Assembly: GCF_900100205.1 (NCBI RefSeq)
Contig: NZ_FNEQ01000004.1
Coordinates: 62,001 to 126,000 of the forward strand
From: Duganella sp. OV510
Lineage (GTDB): Bacteria > Pseudomonadota > Gammaproteobacteria > Burkholderiales > Burkholderiaceae_D
DNA length: 64,000 bases
Reading direction: 5' to 3'
Shown: one piece after another, positions 9,003 through 17,864 of the stretch
How positions within the stretch are numbered: the first letter of the stretch is position 1
How the letters are laid out: the number at the start of each line of letters is the position of its first letter
The notes under the pieces: model-generated
What the model was told of the DNA's origin: nothing
Seen by the model: the letters and a program-made list of their open reading frames with translations, nothing else
Databases searched by the model: none
Translations under genes and position numbers: made by a program

Positions 9003-9845
9003 TTATTCCGGCACGTGGATGCGCGCCTTGATATGTTTCAGGTGAGCGACGATGGTGAAAGTCATCACCACCAGCAGCGACCACGAACTCCATTTGCTGA
9101 CATGCACGGCCGACCACGCTCCCAGCTGGTTCGGATAGCGCCAGATGCCCCAGAAGGTGCTGATGTTTTCCGCCAGCCAGATAAAGAAGCCGATCAGCAC
9201 GAAGGCCAGCAGCAGCGGCATCTGGCGGTCGCGGTCGAGCGGGCGGAAGATCACGGTGGTGCGCGCGTACAGGCCCAGCGCCGCTGCCGCCAGATACCAG
9301 CGGTAATCGCCGATGTAGTGGTGGGTGAAGAAATTGGCGTAGATCAGCAGCGCGATCAGCACCGCCATCCAGTACGGTGGATGGTGGCGGATGCGCAGGT
9401 CGAACAGCCGCCACGCCTGCACGATGTAGCTGCCGACCGCCGCGTACATAAAGCCGGAAAACAGCGGCACGCCAAACAGCTTGGTATAGGCAAAGTCCGG
9501 ATAGCTCCATGACTGGATGCTGCCCGACACCTTGAACGCTTCCAGCGCAAAGCCGACCAGGTGGAACAGGCAGACCGCCTTCAGCTCATCCCAGGTTTCC
9601 AGTTTGGCCCACAACATCCAGGCCTGGATGGCGACGGCGGCCAGCAGCAGCACGTCATAGCGCGGCACGCCAAACAGGCCGGCACGCGGCACCAGCAGCA
9701 CGCTGGCGAAGAACAGCGCGACAAACAGGCAGGCGCGCGCTTCCTTGACGCCGAAGTAGAGAAATTCGATGATGAAACGGCGCCAGCCGGGCAGATCGTT
9801 GCGGGCAGACGCGGTCAGCAGGTGGGTGTCTAAAGAGGCAAGCAT
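9003..9845 (-). CDS. DUF817 integral membrane protein
   Basis: A 280-residue polytopic membrane protein with about eight hydrophobic helices; it matches the DUF817 pattern ([16 protein letters not shown] near residue 30, [24 protein letters not shown] in the middle). The function of the family is unknown. I chose the ATG at 9845; a TTG ten codons upstream is an alternative and no strong ribosome binding site supports either. The start is only 28 bases beyond the rpsJ terminator, so transcription probably relies on read-through or on a promoter inside rpsJ. Confidence 0.8.
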   Translation of the reverse strand: MLASLDTHLLTASARNDLPGWRRFIIEFLYFGVKEARACLFVALFFASVLLVPRAGLFGVPRYDVLLLAAVAIQAWMLWAKLETWDELKAVCLFHLVGFALEAFKVSGSIQSWSYPDFAYTKLFGVPLFSGFMYAAVGSYIVQAWRLFDLRIRHHPPYWMAVLIALLIYANFFTHHYIGDYRWYLAAAALGLYARTTVIFRPLDRDRQMPLLLAFVLIGFFIWLAENISTFWGIWRYPNQLGAWSAVHVSKWSSWSLLVVMTFTIVAHLKHIKARIHVPE

Positions 9846-9873
9846 GGCGACAGACTCTAGCCGCTTCAGGCGC

Positions 9874-9913
9874 AAAAAACAATGGGGCCGGACGCTTGCA
9901 CGTCCGGCCCCAT
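9874..9913 (-). terminator. Strong terminator after rpsJ
   Basis: On the minus strand a 13-bp GC-rich stem (ATGGGGCCGGACG / CGTCCGGCCCCAT, six-base loop) is followed by TGTTTTTTG. It ends the rpsL-rpsG-fusA-tuf-rpsJ unit just where rplC would normally follow. Confidence 0.88.
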
Positions 9914-9950
9914 CATCAACTGGCAGCCAGGGCTGCCTGCTTAAAGACGA

Positions 9951-10268
9951 TTACTGCAGTTTGATTTCGACATCAACGCCAGCTGGCAGGTCCAGCTTCA
10001 TCAGTGCGTCAACGGTCTTGTCGGTTGGGTCGACGATGTCCATCAGGCGCTGGTGGGTACGGATTTCGAACTGGTCGCGCGAGGTCTTGTTGACGTGCGG
10101 CGAACGCAGAACGTCGAAACGCTGAATGCGGGTTGGCAGTGGGACTGGGCCTTTGACAACGGCGCCGGTGCGCTTAGCGGTGTCAACGATTTCCAGTGCG
10201 GACTGGTCGATCAGCTTGTAGTCGAAAGCTTTCAGACGGATACGGATTTTTTGATTTGGTGCGGACAT
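9951..10268 (-). CDS. rpsJ: 30S ribosomal protein S10
   Basis: S10 is a 30S head protein and the NusE transcription antitermination partner. The 105-residue product starts [21 protein letters not shown] and carries [22 protein letters not shown], the loop contacting 16S rRNA. In related bacteria it heads the S10 operon. Here it is the last gene of the str unit, lying 137 bases after tuf and closed by a strong terminator, with rplC about 7.5 kb further on. Confidence 0.98.
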   Translation of the reverse strand: MSAPNQKIRIRLKAFDYKLIDQSALEIVDTAKRTGAVVKGPVPLPTRIQRFDVLRSPHVNKTSRDQFEIRTHQRLMDIVDPTDKTVDALMKLDLPAGVDVEIKLQ

Positions 10269-10354
10269 GATAATTCCTTGAAAGAGCGAACTGGCAACTT
10301 TGTAGCGCCAGCAATGTTTAAAAGAACGAGTTTAATGCGCAAGGTAATACGCAA

Positions 10355-10383
10355 GGGCGAGATGGTATCACACCATCCCGCCC
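10355..10383 (-). promoter_or_regulatory. Stable hairpin between tuf and rpsJ
   Basis: On the minus strand GGGCGGGATGGT pairs with ACCATCTCGCCC (12 bp, one G-T wobble) around a five-base loop. The following bases are not T-rich, so it looks more like an mRNA-stabilising or attenuating structure than a full terminator. Confidence 0.5.
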
Positions 10384-10405
10384 CTGTTTCAATCCGGCTT
10401 AAAAA

Positions 10406-11596
10406 TTAGGCCAGGATTTTAGCAACAACACCAGCGCCGACGGTACGGCCACCTTCGCGGATTGCGAAGCGCAGACCTTCTTCCATCGCGATCGGGTTGA
10501 TCAGCTTGACGGTGATCGACACGTTGTCGCCTGGCATAACCATTTCTTTGTCCGCTGGCAGTTCGATCGAACCGGTCACGTCAGTCGTACGGAAGTAGAA
10601 CTGTGGACGATAGTTGTTGAAGAACGGGGTGTGACGGCCGCCTTCGTCTTTCGACAGAACATAGATCTCGCCGGTGAAGTGGTTGTGCGGCTTGATCGAG
10701 CCTGGTTTTGCCAGAACTTGACCACGTTGCACGTCTTCACGCTTGGTGCCGCGCAGCAACAGACCAACGTTGTCGCCTGCTTGACCCTGGTCCAGCAGTT
10801 TGCGGAACATTTCCACGCCGGTGCAGGTGGTTTTGACGGTATCGATGATGCCGACGATTTCGATCTCTTCGCCGACTTTGATGATGCCGCGCTCAACACG
10901 ACCGGTCACCACGGTGCCGCGACCCGAGATCGAGAACACGTCTTCCACTGGCATCAGGAAGGCGCCGTCCACTGCGCGCTCTGGCGTAGGGATGTAGCTG
11001 TCCAGTGCGTCGGCCAGTTGCATGATGGCCTGTTCGCCCAGAGGACCGGTGTCGCCGTCCAGTGCTTTACGTGCCGAACCTTTGATGATTGGCAGGTCGT
11101 CGCCTGGGAACTCGTATTTCGAAAGCAACTCACGCACTTCCATTTCAACCAGTTCCAGCAGCTCTTCGTCATCCACCAGATCGCATTTGTTCAGGAACAC
11201 GACGATGTATGGAACGCCAACCTGGCGGGCCAGCAGGATGTGTTCGCGGGTCTGTGGCATTGGGCCGTCAGCTGCGGAGCACACCAGGATCGCGCCGTCC
11301 ATCTGCGCTGCACCGGTAATCATGTTTTTGATGTAGTCGGCGTGGCCTGGGCAGTCAACGTGAGCGTAGTGACGGGCAGCGGTTTCGTACTCAACGTGAG
11401 CGGTGTTGATGGTGATGCCGCGTGCTTTTTCTTCTGGTGCTGCGTCGATCTGGTCGTAAGCTTTCGCTTCGCCGCCGAATTTCTTCGACAGAACGGTTGC
11501 GATTGCAGCGGTCAGGGTGGTTTTGCCGTGGTCGACGTGACCGATGGTGCCTACGTTGACGTGCGGTTTAGTCCGCTCGAACTTTTCTTTTGCCAT
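10406..11596 (-). CDS. tuf: Elongation factor Tu
   Basis: EF-Tu delivers aminoacyl-tRNA to the ribosome as a GTP complex. The 396-residue product has the usual length, with G1 GHVDHGKT, G3 DCPGH and G4 NKCD, followed by beta-barrel domains 2 and 3 ending [11 protein letters not shown]. It lies between fusA and rpsJ, as in other Betaproteobacteria. A second tuf copy is common in the class but would lie outside this window. Confidence 0.99.
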   Translation of the reverse strand: MAKEKFERTKPHVNVGTIGHVDHGKTTLTAAIATVLSKKFGGEAKAYDQIDAAPEEKARGITINTAHVEYETAARHYAHVDCPGHADYIKNMITGAAQMDGAILVCSAADGPMPQTREHILLARQVGVPYIVVFLNKCDLVDDEELLELVEMEVRELLSKYEFPGDDLPIIKGSARKALDGDTGPLGEQAIMQLADALDSYIPTPERAVDGAFLMPVEDVFSISGRGTVVTGRVERGIIKVGEEIEIVGIIDTVKTTCTGVEMFRKLLDQGQAGDNVGLLLRGTKREDVQRGQVLAKPGSIKPHNHFTGEIYVLSKDEGGRHTPFFNNYRPQFYFRTTDVTGSIELPADKEMVMPGDNVSITVKLINPIAMEEGLRFAIREGGRTVGAGVVAKILA

Positions 11597-11623
11597 TTTG
11601 ATTCATCCTCAAAGTTTTAAATA

Positions 11624-11650
11624 TGCGGCCGGGTGATCTACCCGGCCGCA
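11624..11650 (-). promoter_or_regulatory. Perfect hairpin between fusA and tuf
   Basis: An 11-bp perfect stem (TGCGGCCGGGT / ACCCGGCCGCA) with a five-base loop lies 12 bases past the fusA stop. The downstream run is TATTTAAAA rather than a pure T-tract, so partial termination or mRNA processing is more likely than full termination. tuf is normally made in excess of fusA. Confidence 0.5.
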
Positions 11651-11662
11651 AAAATTACACAA

Positions 11663-13768
11663 TTACTTGGTTTTCGCGGTAACGATTGCGTCGATAACGT
11701 GCTTAGGCGCCTCGGAGTAGTGCTTGAACTCCATGGTGTAGGTTGCACGACCTTGCGTTGCGGAACGCAGGGTGGTCGAGTAACCGAACATTTCCGACAG
11801 CGGTACTTCGGCTTTGATGATCTTGCCGCCGCCGCCTGGGATTTCGTCCATGCCCTGCACCATACCACGGCGGGACGACAGATCGCCCATCACGGTACCG
11901 GCGTAGTCTTCCGGCGTTTCCACTTCCACAGCCATCATTGGTTCCAGGATGACTGGGCTGGCGCGACGGCAAGCTTCTTTGAAGGCCATCGAACCGGCCA
12001 TGCGGAATGCATTTTCGTTCGAGTCAACATCGTGGTACGAACCGAAGGTCAGGGTGACTTTGACGTCAACCACTGGGTAGCCAGCCAGAACACCGGTATT
12101 CAGGGTTTCGCGCACACCTTTTTCAACCGCGGGGATGAATTCACGTGGAATCACACCGCCTTTAATTGCGTCGATGAACTCGAAGCCTTTACCTTGTTCC
12201 TGTGGTTCCAGGGTCACCACAGCGTGACCGTACTGACCACGACCACCGGACTGCTTGACGAACTTGCCTTCCACATCGGACACCGATTTGCGGACGGTTT
12301 CGCGGTAAGCAACCTGTGGTTTGCCCACGGTGGCTTCCACGCCGAATTCGCGCTTCATACGGTCAACGATAATTTCCAGGTGCAGCTCGCCCATACCACC
12401 GATGATGGTCTGGCCCGATTCTTCATCGGTCTTGACGCGGAACGACGGATCTTCCTGTGCCAGGCGGTTCAGTGCCAGGCCCATTTTTTCCTGGTCGGCC
12501 TTGGTTTTTGGTTCCACAGCCTGTTGAATCACTGGCTCTGGGAAGACCATTTTTTCCAGGGTGATGATCGATTGCGGATCGCACAGGGTTTCGCCGGTGG
12601 TCACGTCTTTCAGACCAACCGCAGCGGCGATGTCGCCGGCGCGCACTTCTTTGATCTCTTCGCGCTGGTTGGCGTGCATCTGCAGAATACGGCCCAGACG
12701 CTCTTTACGACCTTTAACCGAGTTGTACACGGTGTCGCCAGCATTGATGACGCCCGAATAGACGCGGAAGAAGGCCAGCTGGCCAACGAACGGGTCGGTC
12801 ATGATCTTGAACGCCAGCGCCGAGAATTTCTCGTCGTCCGATGCTTTACGGGTTGCCGGCTCTTCGTCTTCGTCGGTGCCTTTTACGTCAGCGATGTCGA
12901 TCGGCGATGGCAGGTACTCGATGACCGCGTCCAGCATGGCTTGCACGCCCTTGTTTTTGAAGGCGGTGCCGCACAGCATAGGAACGATTTCCGAAGCGAT
13001 GGTGCGATCGCGCAGCGCTTTTTTGATCTCGGCTTCCGACAGGTCGCCTTCTTCCAGGTACTTGTTCATCAGGTCTTCGTTCGCTTCAGCAGCGGCTTCA
13101 ACCATTTTCTCGCGCCACTCGGCAGCCGAGTCAGCCAGCTCTGCAGGAATATCGACGTAGTCGAATTTCATGCCTTGCGAAGCGTCGTCCCAGATGATCG
13201 CTTTCATCTTGACCAGATCGATCACGCCTTTGAAGTTGTCTTCAGCGCCGATAGGAATCTGGATCAGGATCGGGTTGGCCTTCAGGCGTGCGCGCATCTG
13301 CTCGTACACTTTGAAGAAGTTGGCACCGGTACGGTCCATCTTGTTGACGAAGGCCAGACGTGGCACTTTGTACTTGTTAGCCTGACGCCATACGGTTTCC
13401 GACTGTGGCTGAACACCGCCCACTGCGCAGTAAACCATGCAAGCACCATCCAGCACGCGCATCGAACGTTCCACTTCAATGGTGAAGTCAACGTGGCCTG
13501 GGGTGTCGATGATGTTGATGTGGTGTTCTGGGAAGTTGTTTGCCATGCCTTTCCAGAAGCAGGTGGTCGCAGCCGAGGTAATGGTAATACCACGTTCCTG
13601 CTCCTGCTCCATCCAGTCCATGGTGGCGGCGCCATCGTGAACTTCACCGATCTTGTGGTTCACGCCCGTGTAGAACAGAACGCGCTCGGTAGTGGTGGTC
13701 TTACCTGCATCGATGTGAGCGGAGATACCGATATTGCGGTAGCGCTCGATGGGGGTCTTGCGGGCCAT
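11663..13768 (-). CDS. fusA: Elongation factor G
   Basis: EF-G drives ribosomal translocation with GTP. The 701-residue product carries G1 AHIDAGKT, G3 DTPGH and G4 NKMD, and ends in the domain IV/V region ([20 protein letters not shown]). The ATG at 13768 is chosen because [20 protein letters not shown] is the conserved start and AGGA lies eight bases upstream; 25 further in-frame codons upstream are unlikely to be used. It follows rpsG in the str operon. Confidence 0.98.
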   Translation of the reverse strand: MARKTPIERYRNIGISAHIDAGKTTTTERVLFYTGVNHKIGEVHDGAATMDWMEQEQERGITITSAATTCFWKGMANNFPEHHINIIDTPGHVDFTIEVERSMRVLDGACMVYCAVGGVQPQSETVWRQANKYKVPRLAFVNKMDRTGANFFKVYEQMRARLKANPILIQIPIGAEDNFKGVIDLVKMKAIIWDDASQGMKFDYVDIPAELADSAAEWREKMVEAAAEANEDLMNKYLEEGDLSEAEIKKALRDRTIASEIVPMLCGTAFKNKGVQAMLDAVIEYLPSPIDIADVKGTDEDEEPATRKASDDEKFSALAFKIMTDPFVGQLAFFRVYSGVINAGDTVYNSVKGRKERLGRILQMHANQREEIKEVRAGDIAAAVGLKDVTTGETLCDPQSIITLEKMVFPEPVIQQAVEPKTKADQEKMGLALNRLAQEDPSFRVKTDEESGQTIIGGMGELHLEIIVDRMKREFGVEATVGKPQVAYRETVRKSVSDVEGKFVKQSGGRGQYGHAVVTLEPQEQGKGFEFIDAIKGGVIPREFIPAVEKGVRETLNTGVLAGYPVVDVKVTLTFGSYHDVDSNENAFRMAGSMAFKEACRRASPVILEPMMAVEVETPEDYAGTVMGDLSSRRGMVQGMDEIPGGGGKIIKAEVPLSEMFGYSTTLRSATQGRATYTMEFKHYSEAPKHVIDAIVTAKTK

Positions 13769-13806
13769 AATTAATCCTAAATCGTTTAATGGACAAAACC
13801 GAGCGC

Positions 13807-13826
13807 CATTTTTTGTACAAAAAATG
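13807..13826. repeat. 20-base perfect palindrome between rpsG and fusA
   Basis: CATTTTTTGT followed directly by ACAAAAAATG forms a perfect palindrome about 40 bases upstream of the fusA start. A second short hairpin (GCCAGC-CGCA-GCTGGC) lies at 13853-13868. Both lie in the 108-base rpsG-fusA gap and could shape the mRNA. No protein-binding role can be assigned. Confidence 0.5.
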
Positions 13827-13876
13827 AGCCCGGCCTCGAACAACGGATAACAGCCAGCCGCAGCTGGCCGATTTTA

Positions 13877-14347
13877 TTAGAAGCGGAAGTGCGAGAACGC
13901 CTTGTTCGCTTCAGCCATGCGGTGAACTTCGTCACGCTTTTTCATCGCACCGCCACGGCCTTCAGCGGCTTCCATCAGCTCGCCAGCCAGACGTTGTGGC
14001 ATCGATTTTTCGCTGCGCTTGTTGGCAGCTTCACGCAGCCAGCGCATCGACAGCGCCATACGACGCACTGGGCGGACTTCAACCGGCACCTGGTAGTTTG
14101 CACCACCAACGCGACGGGATTTCACTTCAACCAGCGGCTTGGCGTTGTTCAGCGCGGTGGCGAACACTTCCAGCGGGTCTTTGCCGGACTTTTGGGTGAT
14201 GTGCTCGAAGGCACCGTAGATGATGTTTTCAGCGACCGATTTTTTACCGGACAGCATCAGAACGTTCACGAATTTGGCGACATCGGTGTTGCCGAATTTT
14301 GGATCCGGCAGGATCTCGCGCTTGGGTACTTCACGACGACGTGGCAT
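13877..14347 (-). CDS. rpsG: 30S ribosomal protein S7
   Basis: S7 nucleates assembly of the 30S head and contacts E-site tRNA. The 156-residue product starts [19 protein letters not shown] and has the standard bacterial length. It lies 106 bases downstream of rpsL in the str operon. In enterobacteria S7 autoregulates this operon; nothing in the sequence here tests that. Confidence 0.98.
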   Translation of the reverse strand: MPRRREVPKREILPDPKFGNTDVAKFVNVLMLSGKKSVAENIIYGAFEHITQKSGKDPLEVFATALNNAKPLVEVKSRRVGGANYQVPVEVRPVRRMALSMRWLREAANKRSEKSMPQRLAGELMEAAEGRGGAMKKRDEVHRMAEANKAFSHFRF

Positions 14348-14453
14348 GTCATTTCCTTTTATCTTCAGTTGAGTGCCTTGCGGTCACTCGCGGCGGCCAT
14401 CATAGCCATCCACTTACTCGGTCTCGCGACCGGCTCAACTCAATTAATGTAAA

Positions 14454-14837
14454 TTACTTCTTAGCTTGCTTGGCGCGTTTTGCACCGTATTTCGAGCGAG
14501 CTTGTTTACGGTCTTTAACGCCCTGGGTATCCAGTGCACCGCGAACCATGTGGTAACGCACACCTGGCAAGTCTTTTACACGACCGCCGCGCAGCAGAAC
14601 AACGCTGTGTTCCTGCAGGTTGTGGCCTTCACCGCCGATGTACGAAATAACTTCGAAACCGTTGGTCAGGCGCACTTTGGCAACTTTACGCAGTGCCGAG
14701 TTAGGCTTCTTAGGAGTGGTGGTGTACACACGGGTGCACACGCCACGTTTTTGCGGGCTGTTTTCCAGCGCCGGCGATTTGCTCTTCACGACCAGTTTGG
14801 TACGTGGATTGCGAATCAGTTGATTGATGGTTGGCAT
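14454..14837 (-). CDS. rpsL: 30S ribosomal protein S12
   Basis: S12 sits at the decoding centre. The 127-residue product shows the [13 protein letters not shown] loop and the [13 protein letters not shown] loop with the wild-type lysines at the two sites where streptomycin-resistance substitutions usually occur, so the allele looks streptomycin-sensitive. It is the first gene of the str unit, with a leader of about 155 bases from the promoter at 15000-15028. Confidence 0.98.
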   Translation of the reverse strand: MPTINQLIRNPRTKLVVKSKSPALENSPQKRGVCTRVYTTTPKKPNSALRKVAKVRLTNGFEVISYIGGEGHNLQEHSVVLLRGGRVKDLPGVRYHMVRGALDTQGVKDRKQARSKYGAKRAKQAKK

Positions 14838-14999
14838 CGTTCTAAACCCAACTAAATAACAACATTAACAACCCGGTCATAGTGCCGGGGACAAAAAACC
14901 TTCTCTCGATCTATTGGGCCAAAGGAGGCGCAAACAGCCACTCTCCTGGAGCAGCCAGATTCAACGTATACGATGTGCAGAATAAATTGAGAACTCGCG

Positions 15000-15028
15000 A
15001 GTATAGACCTGTCGCATGGCGCAGTCAA
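15000..15028 (-). promoter_or_regulatory. Strong promoter of the str operon
   Basis: TTGACT (15028-15023), a 17-base spacer and TATACT (15005-15000) on the minus strand make a near-consensus sigma-70 promoter. The start would be near 14993, giving a ~155-base leader to rpsL. The divergent phosphoethanolamine transferase gene starts about 70 bases away on the other strand. Confidence 0.8.
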
Positions 15029-15099
15029 CCATTTTCACGGCGCCATGCGGCTTGCGGCGGGGAGCAGACACTAGCAGAAAGCCAGCGAAACACTTGATA

Positions 15100-17082
15100 A
15101 TGGCAAGTACTTCCACTGCCGCCGTTGCCATGCGATCCCTGTTGCGCCCCGCTCCCCTGTTCGTGCTTTCCAGCTACCTGCTGCTGTCGCTGGTGCCCTG
15201 CGTACCACTATTGCTCGGAAAGCAAGTTCCGGAACTGGGCCACGTGCTGGCGGTGGAAGCGCTGGTCTGGCTGGCGGTATGGAGCCTGTTCGGCCGGCCG
15301 GCCCGCTTCCACTGGCTGCTGTTGCCAGCCTTCATGGCGCTGCCAACCGAGATTTACCTGTTTATTTACTACGGCCAGGGCATTTCCACCCACCACCTGG
15401 GGATTATCGCCGAAACCAGCCCGAAGGAGGCGCTTGAATTCCTCGGCAGCAAAGTCTGGCTGATGGCGGCCGTGCTGCTGGCGGCGGTGGCGTGGTGGAT
15501 CGCGGTGCAGGTGGCCGCCCAGCGCAGCACGGTGCTGACCTGGCGCGGCAAGCCGCGCTGGGCCACGCTTGCCATCGTCATATTGGTCGCGGGCGTGCTG
15601 GCCTACGGCTGGGAATTCGGCGTGCGCGCCAGGCCGGTGCCGCCGGCCGGCGCCAGCAAGCTGGCGCCGCAGCACGCCGGTTCAGCCGGATCAGCGATCG
15701 GCTCGGCGCTCAGTTCGGCGCTGCGCTTCGTCGGCGTCACCTCCGCCGCCGAGACTGCCAGCGAAGAAGAGAGCGCCATCGAGGACGCGGTCGAAGCCAG
15801 CGACCCGGAATACCCGGCCATGGCCGGCGCCGGCCACACCGGCTGGCCGCTGGGTGCGCTGCCGTGGCGACTGCGCTCGCCGCTGAGCTTCGGCGAGTTC
15901 GCCTCGTCGTGGCCATTCGGCCTGACCGCGCGCGGCGTCGACTTTTACCAGGAGCGCGAATACCTGGCCGACCTGGGCAAGCGCAGCAGCAATTTCAGCT
16001 TCAAGGCGCACCAGCCGGCGCCCAACGACACGCCGGAAATCGTCATCATGGTGATCGGCGAATCATCGCGCTACGACCGCTGGAGCGTCAATGGCTATGC
16101 GCGCGACACCACGCCGCTGCTGCGCCAGGAGGCCAACCTGGTGACGCTGCAGGATGTGATCACCTCGGTGTCGGCGACGCGGCTGTCGGTGCCGGTGATC
16201 ATCTCGCGCAAGCCGGCCATGCAGGCGCTGAAAGATGGCTTCTCGGAGAAATCCTTCCTCACCGCCTACAAGGAAGCCGGCTTCAAGACCTTCTGGCTGT
16301 CGAACCAGATTTCCTTCGGCCGCTTCGACACGCCGGTGTCGGTGTTTGCCAAGGAAGCCAATGTGATCCAGTTCATGAACCTGGGCGGCTTTACCAATAA
16401 CTCCAACCTCGACCAGATCCTGCTGGAACCGCTGAAGCACGCGATTGCCGATGCGGCGCCGAAAAAGCTGATCGTGCTGCACACGCTGGGCAGCCACTGG
16501 AACTACAGCCAGCGCTATCCCGAGGATTTCGACAAGTGGCAGCCATCGCTGTTTGGCGTCGACAAGCCGGTGTACACCGATCTGAAGCTCAAGCCGCAGA
16601 TCAACAACAGCTACGATAATGCCATCCTCTACACCGACTGGTTCCTGGCGCAGGTGATCGGCCAGCTGAAGCAGACGCAGCAACTGGCATCCATGGTCTA
16701 CGTGGCCGACCACGGCCAGACCTTATATGACGGCACGTGCAACCTGGCCTTCCACGGCCACAATACGCAGTTCGAATTCCACGTGCCGGCGGTGGTGTGG
16801 TACTCGGACGCCTTCCAGGCGCACTACCCGGACAAGGTCAAACAGCTGCTGCGCCATCGCAAGGCGCGGCTGGCGACCGAGAACATGTTCCACACGCTGC
16901 TCGACATGGGCAACATCCAATACGACGACGAGAAGCTGGAGTGGAGCTTTGTCAGCAAGCAGTTCAAGCAGCACAAGCGCTATGTCGACAGCTACGGCTG
17001 GTCGAACTACGACAACGCCAGCTTCAAGGGCGACTGCCGCGAAGTCATGGACAAGGGCAAACCACTCAAACAGGAGAAGTAA
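15100..17082 (+). CDS. Phosphoethanolamine transferase (EptA/sulfatase superfamily)
   Basis: A 660-residue inner-membrane protein. N-terminal hydrophobic helices (to about residue 180) precede a periplasmic alkaline-phosphatase-fold domain. VIMVIGESSRYDRWSVNGYA carries the probable nucleophile, Ser322, where EptA has Thr (GETAR). VADHGQTLYDG and FHGHNTQFEFHVP supply metal ligands. Such enzymes add phosphoethanolamine to lipid A or periplasmic glucans. An Ala/Gly/Glu-rich stretch of about 90 residues sits between the membrane part and the catalytic domain and looks like a linker insertion. The ATG at 15100 is chosen, with 15130 (MRSLLRP) as an alternative. The stop overlaps the next start (TAATG). 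The target lipid or glucan is not known. Confidence 0.85.
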   Translation: MASTSTAAVAMRSLLRPAPLFVLSSYLLLSLVPCVPLLLGKQVPELGHVLAVEALVWLAVWSLFGRPARFHWLLLPAFMALPTEIYLFIYYGQGISTHHLGIIAETSPKEALEFLGSKVWLMAAVLLAAVAWWIAVQVAAQRSTVLTWRGKPRWATLAIVILVAGVLAYGWEFGVRARPVPPAGASKLAPQHAGSAGSAIGSALSSALRFVGVTSAAETASEEESAIEDAVEASDPEYPAMAGAGHTGWPLGALPWRLRSPLSFGEFASSWPFGLTARGVDFYQEREYLADLGKRSSNFSFKAHQPAPNDTPEIVIMVIGESSRYDRWSVNGYARDTTPLLRQEANLVTLQDVITSVSATRLSVPVIISRKPAMQALKDGFSEKSFLTAYKEAGFKTFWLSNQISFGRFDTPVSVFAKEANVIQFMNLGGFTNNSNLDQILLEPLKHAIADAAPKKLIVLHTLGSHWNYSQRYPEDFDKWQPSLFGVDKPVYTDLKLKPQINNSYDNAILYTDWFLAQVIGQLKQTQQLASMVYVADHGQTLYDGTCNLAFHGHNTQFEFHVPAVVWYSDAFQAHYPDKVKQLLRHRKARLATENMFHTLLDMGNIQYDDEKLEWSFVSKQFKQHKRYVDSYGWSNYDNASFKGDCREVMDKGKPLKQEK

Positions 17083-17828
17083 TGGGTATCCGCATCGCGG
17101 CGGCGCAAGCGCCATCGGTGGCAGACGACATCGCCGCCAATCTGCAAACGCATCGGCGCTTCATCCGCGCCGCGCGCGCCGAAGGCGTGCAGCTGCTGGT
17201 GTTCCCGGAGCTGTCGCTGTGCGGTTACGAGCTGCCGCTGCTGCGCGCCTGCGCCATGTCGCCGCACGATGCGCGCCTGGACGCGTTGCGCGCAGCGGCA
17301 GACGGCATGACGGTCATCGTCGGCGCGCCGGTGATTGATGCCGGCGCTGCGCAACCCTGCATTGCCAGCATCACATTGGCGGCCGATGGCAGCACCCGCG
17401 TCTACCGCAAGCAGTACCTGCACGGTGGCGAAGAAGTACATGCCCAGCCGGGCGCCATCGGCACGCAGGCGCATGCGCTGCGTGGCCAGCGCTACGTTGA
17501 AGCCATCTGCGCCGATACGACACACGCCGAACACGCGCAAGCGGCAGCGGACGCCGGCGCCTCGCTGTACGTGGCCGGCGTGCTGATTTCGGTCGGTGGA
17601 TATGACAAGGATGCCGCGCTGCTGCGCGGCTATGCGCAAGCCCATGACATGGGCGTGCTGCTGGCCAATCATGCAGTCGATTCCGGCGGCTACGCGGTCG
17701 CCGGCAAGAGCGCCTTCTGGGCGCCTGGTGGCCAGTTGATCGTCCAGGCCCACGGGCCGGGCGACTGCCTCGTCATTGCTGAAGAAAGCCAGGGCTGGCA
17801 AGGCCGCGTGATCCCGGTCGCGGCCTGA
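17082..17828 (+). CDS. Carbon-nitrogen hydrolase (nitrilase superfamily)
   Basis: The 248-residue protein carries the Glu-Lys-Cys triad of the nitrilase superfamily: E43 in FPELSLCGYE, K110 in YRKQYLHGGEE and C143 in EAICADTTH. These enzymes hydrolyse amides or nitriles or act as N-acyltransferases; the substrate is not predictable here. The length fits a single-domain amidase. Its ATG overlaps the stop of the phosphoethanolamine transferase (TAATG), so the two are co-translated. A functional link to envelope lipids is possible but is inference. Confidence 0.85.
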   Translation: MGIRIAAAQAPSVADDIAANLQTHRRFIRAARAEGVQLLVFPELSLCGYELPLLRACAMSPHDARLDALRAAADGMTVIVGAPVIDAGAAQPCIASITLAADGSTRVYRKQYLHGGEEVHAQPGAIGTQAHALRGQRYVEAICADTTHAEHAQAAADAGASLYVAGVLISVGGYDKDAALLRGYAQAHDMGVLLANHAVDSGGYAVAGKSAFWAPGGQLIVQAHGPGDCLVIAEESQGWQGRVIPVAA

Positions 17829-17836
17829 TGGGTCAA

Positions 17837-17852
17837 GGCGCCGCGTGGCGCC
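17837..17852. terminator. Weak hairpin between convergent genes
   Basis: GGCGCC-GCGT-GGCGCC lies between the ends of the nitrilase-type gene and the convergent chemoreceptor gene. The stem is GC-rich and can form on either strand, but no T-tract follows. It is a possible bidirectional transcription end. Confidence 0.3.
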
Positions 17853-17864
17853 CCGCATAACGGC

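Larger units (their letters stand above)
2474..9873. other. Non-ribosomal gene block splitting the str/S10 operons
   Basis: rpsJ ends at 9951 and rplC begins at 2349; in most Betaproteobacteria these two genes are adjacent. The block between them holds five non-ribosomal genes in mixed orientation: DUF817, a siderophore-interacting protein, a ROK regulator on the opposite strand, a TonB receptor and a cupin protein. It is bounded by the rpsJ terminator on one side and the rplC promoter on the other. I see no integrase, IS, tRNA or flanking direct repeat, so the rearrangement mechanism is not visible. Confidence 0.75.

Noticed and set aside
2350..9950. Search for a mobile element explaining the split ribosomal operon
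   Set aside because: No transposase, integrase, tRNA or flanking direct repeat was found, so no element is called.
10269..10405. A tRNA gene in the tuf-rpsJ gap
   Set aside because: Only a simple hairpin is present; no cloverleaf arms or TTCGA-type T-loop could be found.
11633..13774. A long open frame antisense to fusA, and a similar one antisense to tuf at 10631-11620
   Set aside because: Both are shadows of strongly codon-biased translation factor genes, rich in His/Phe/Val, without domains.
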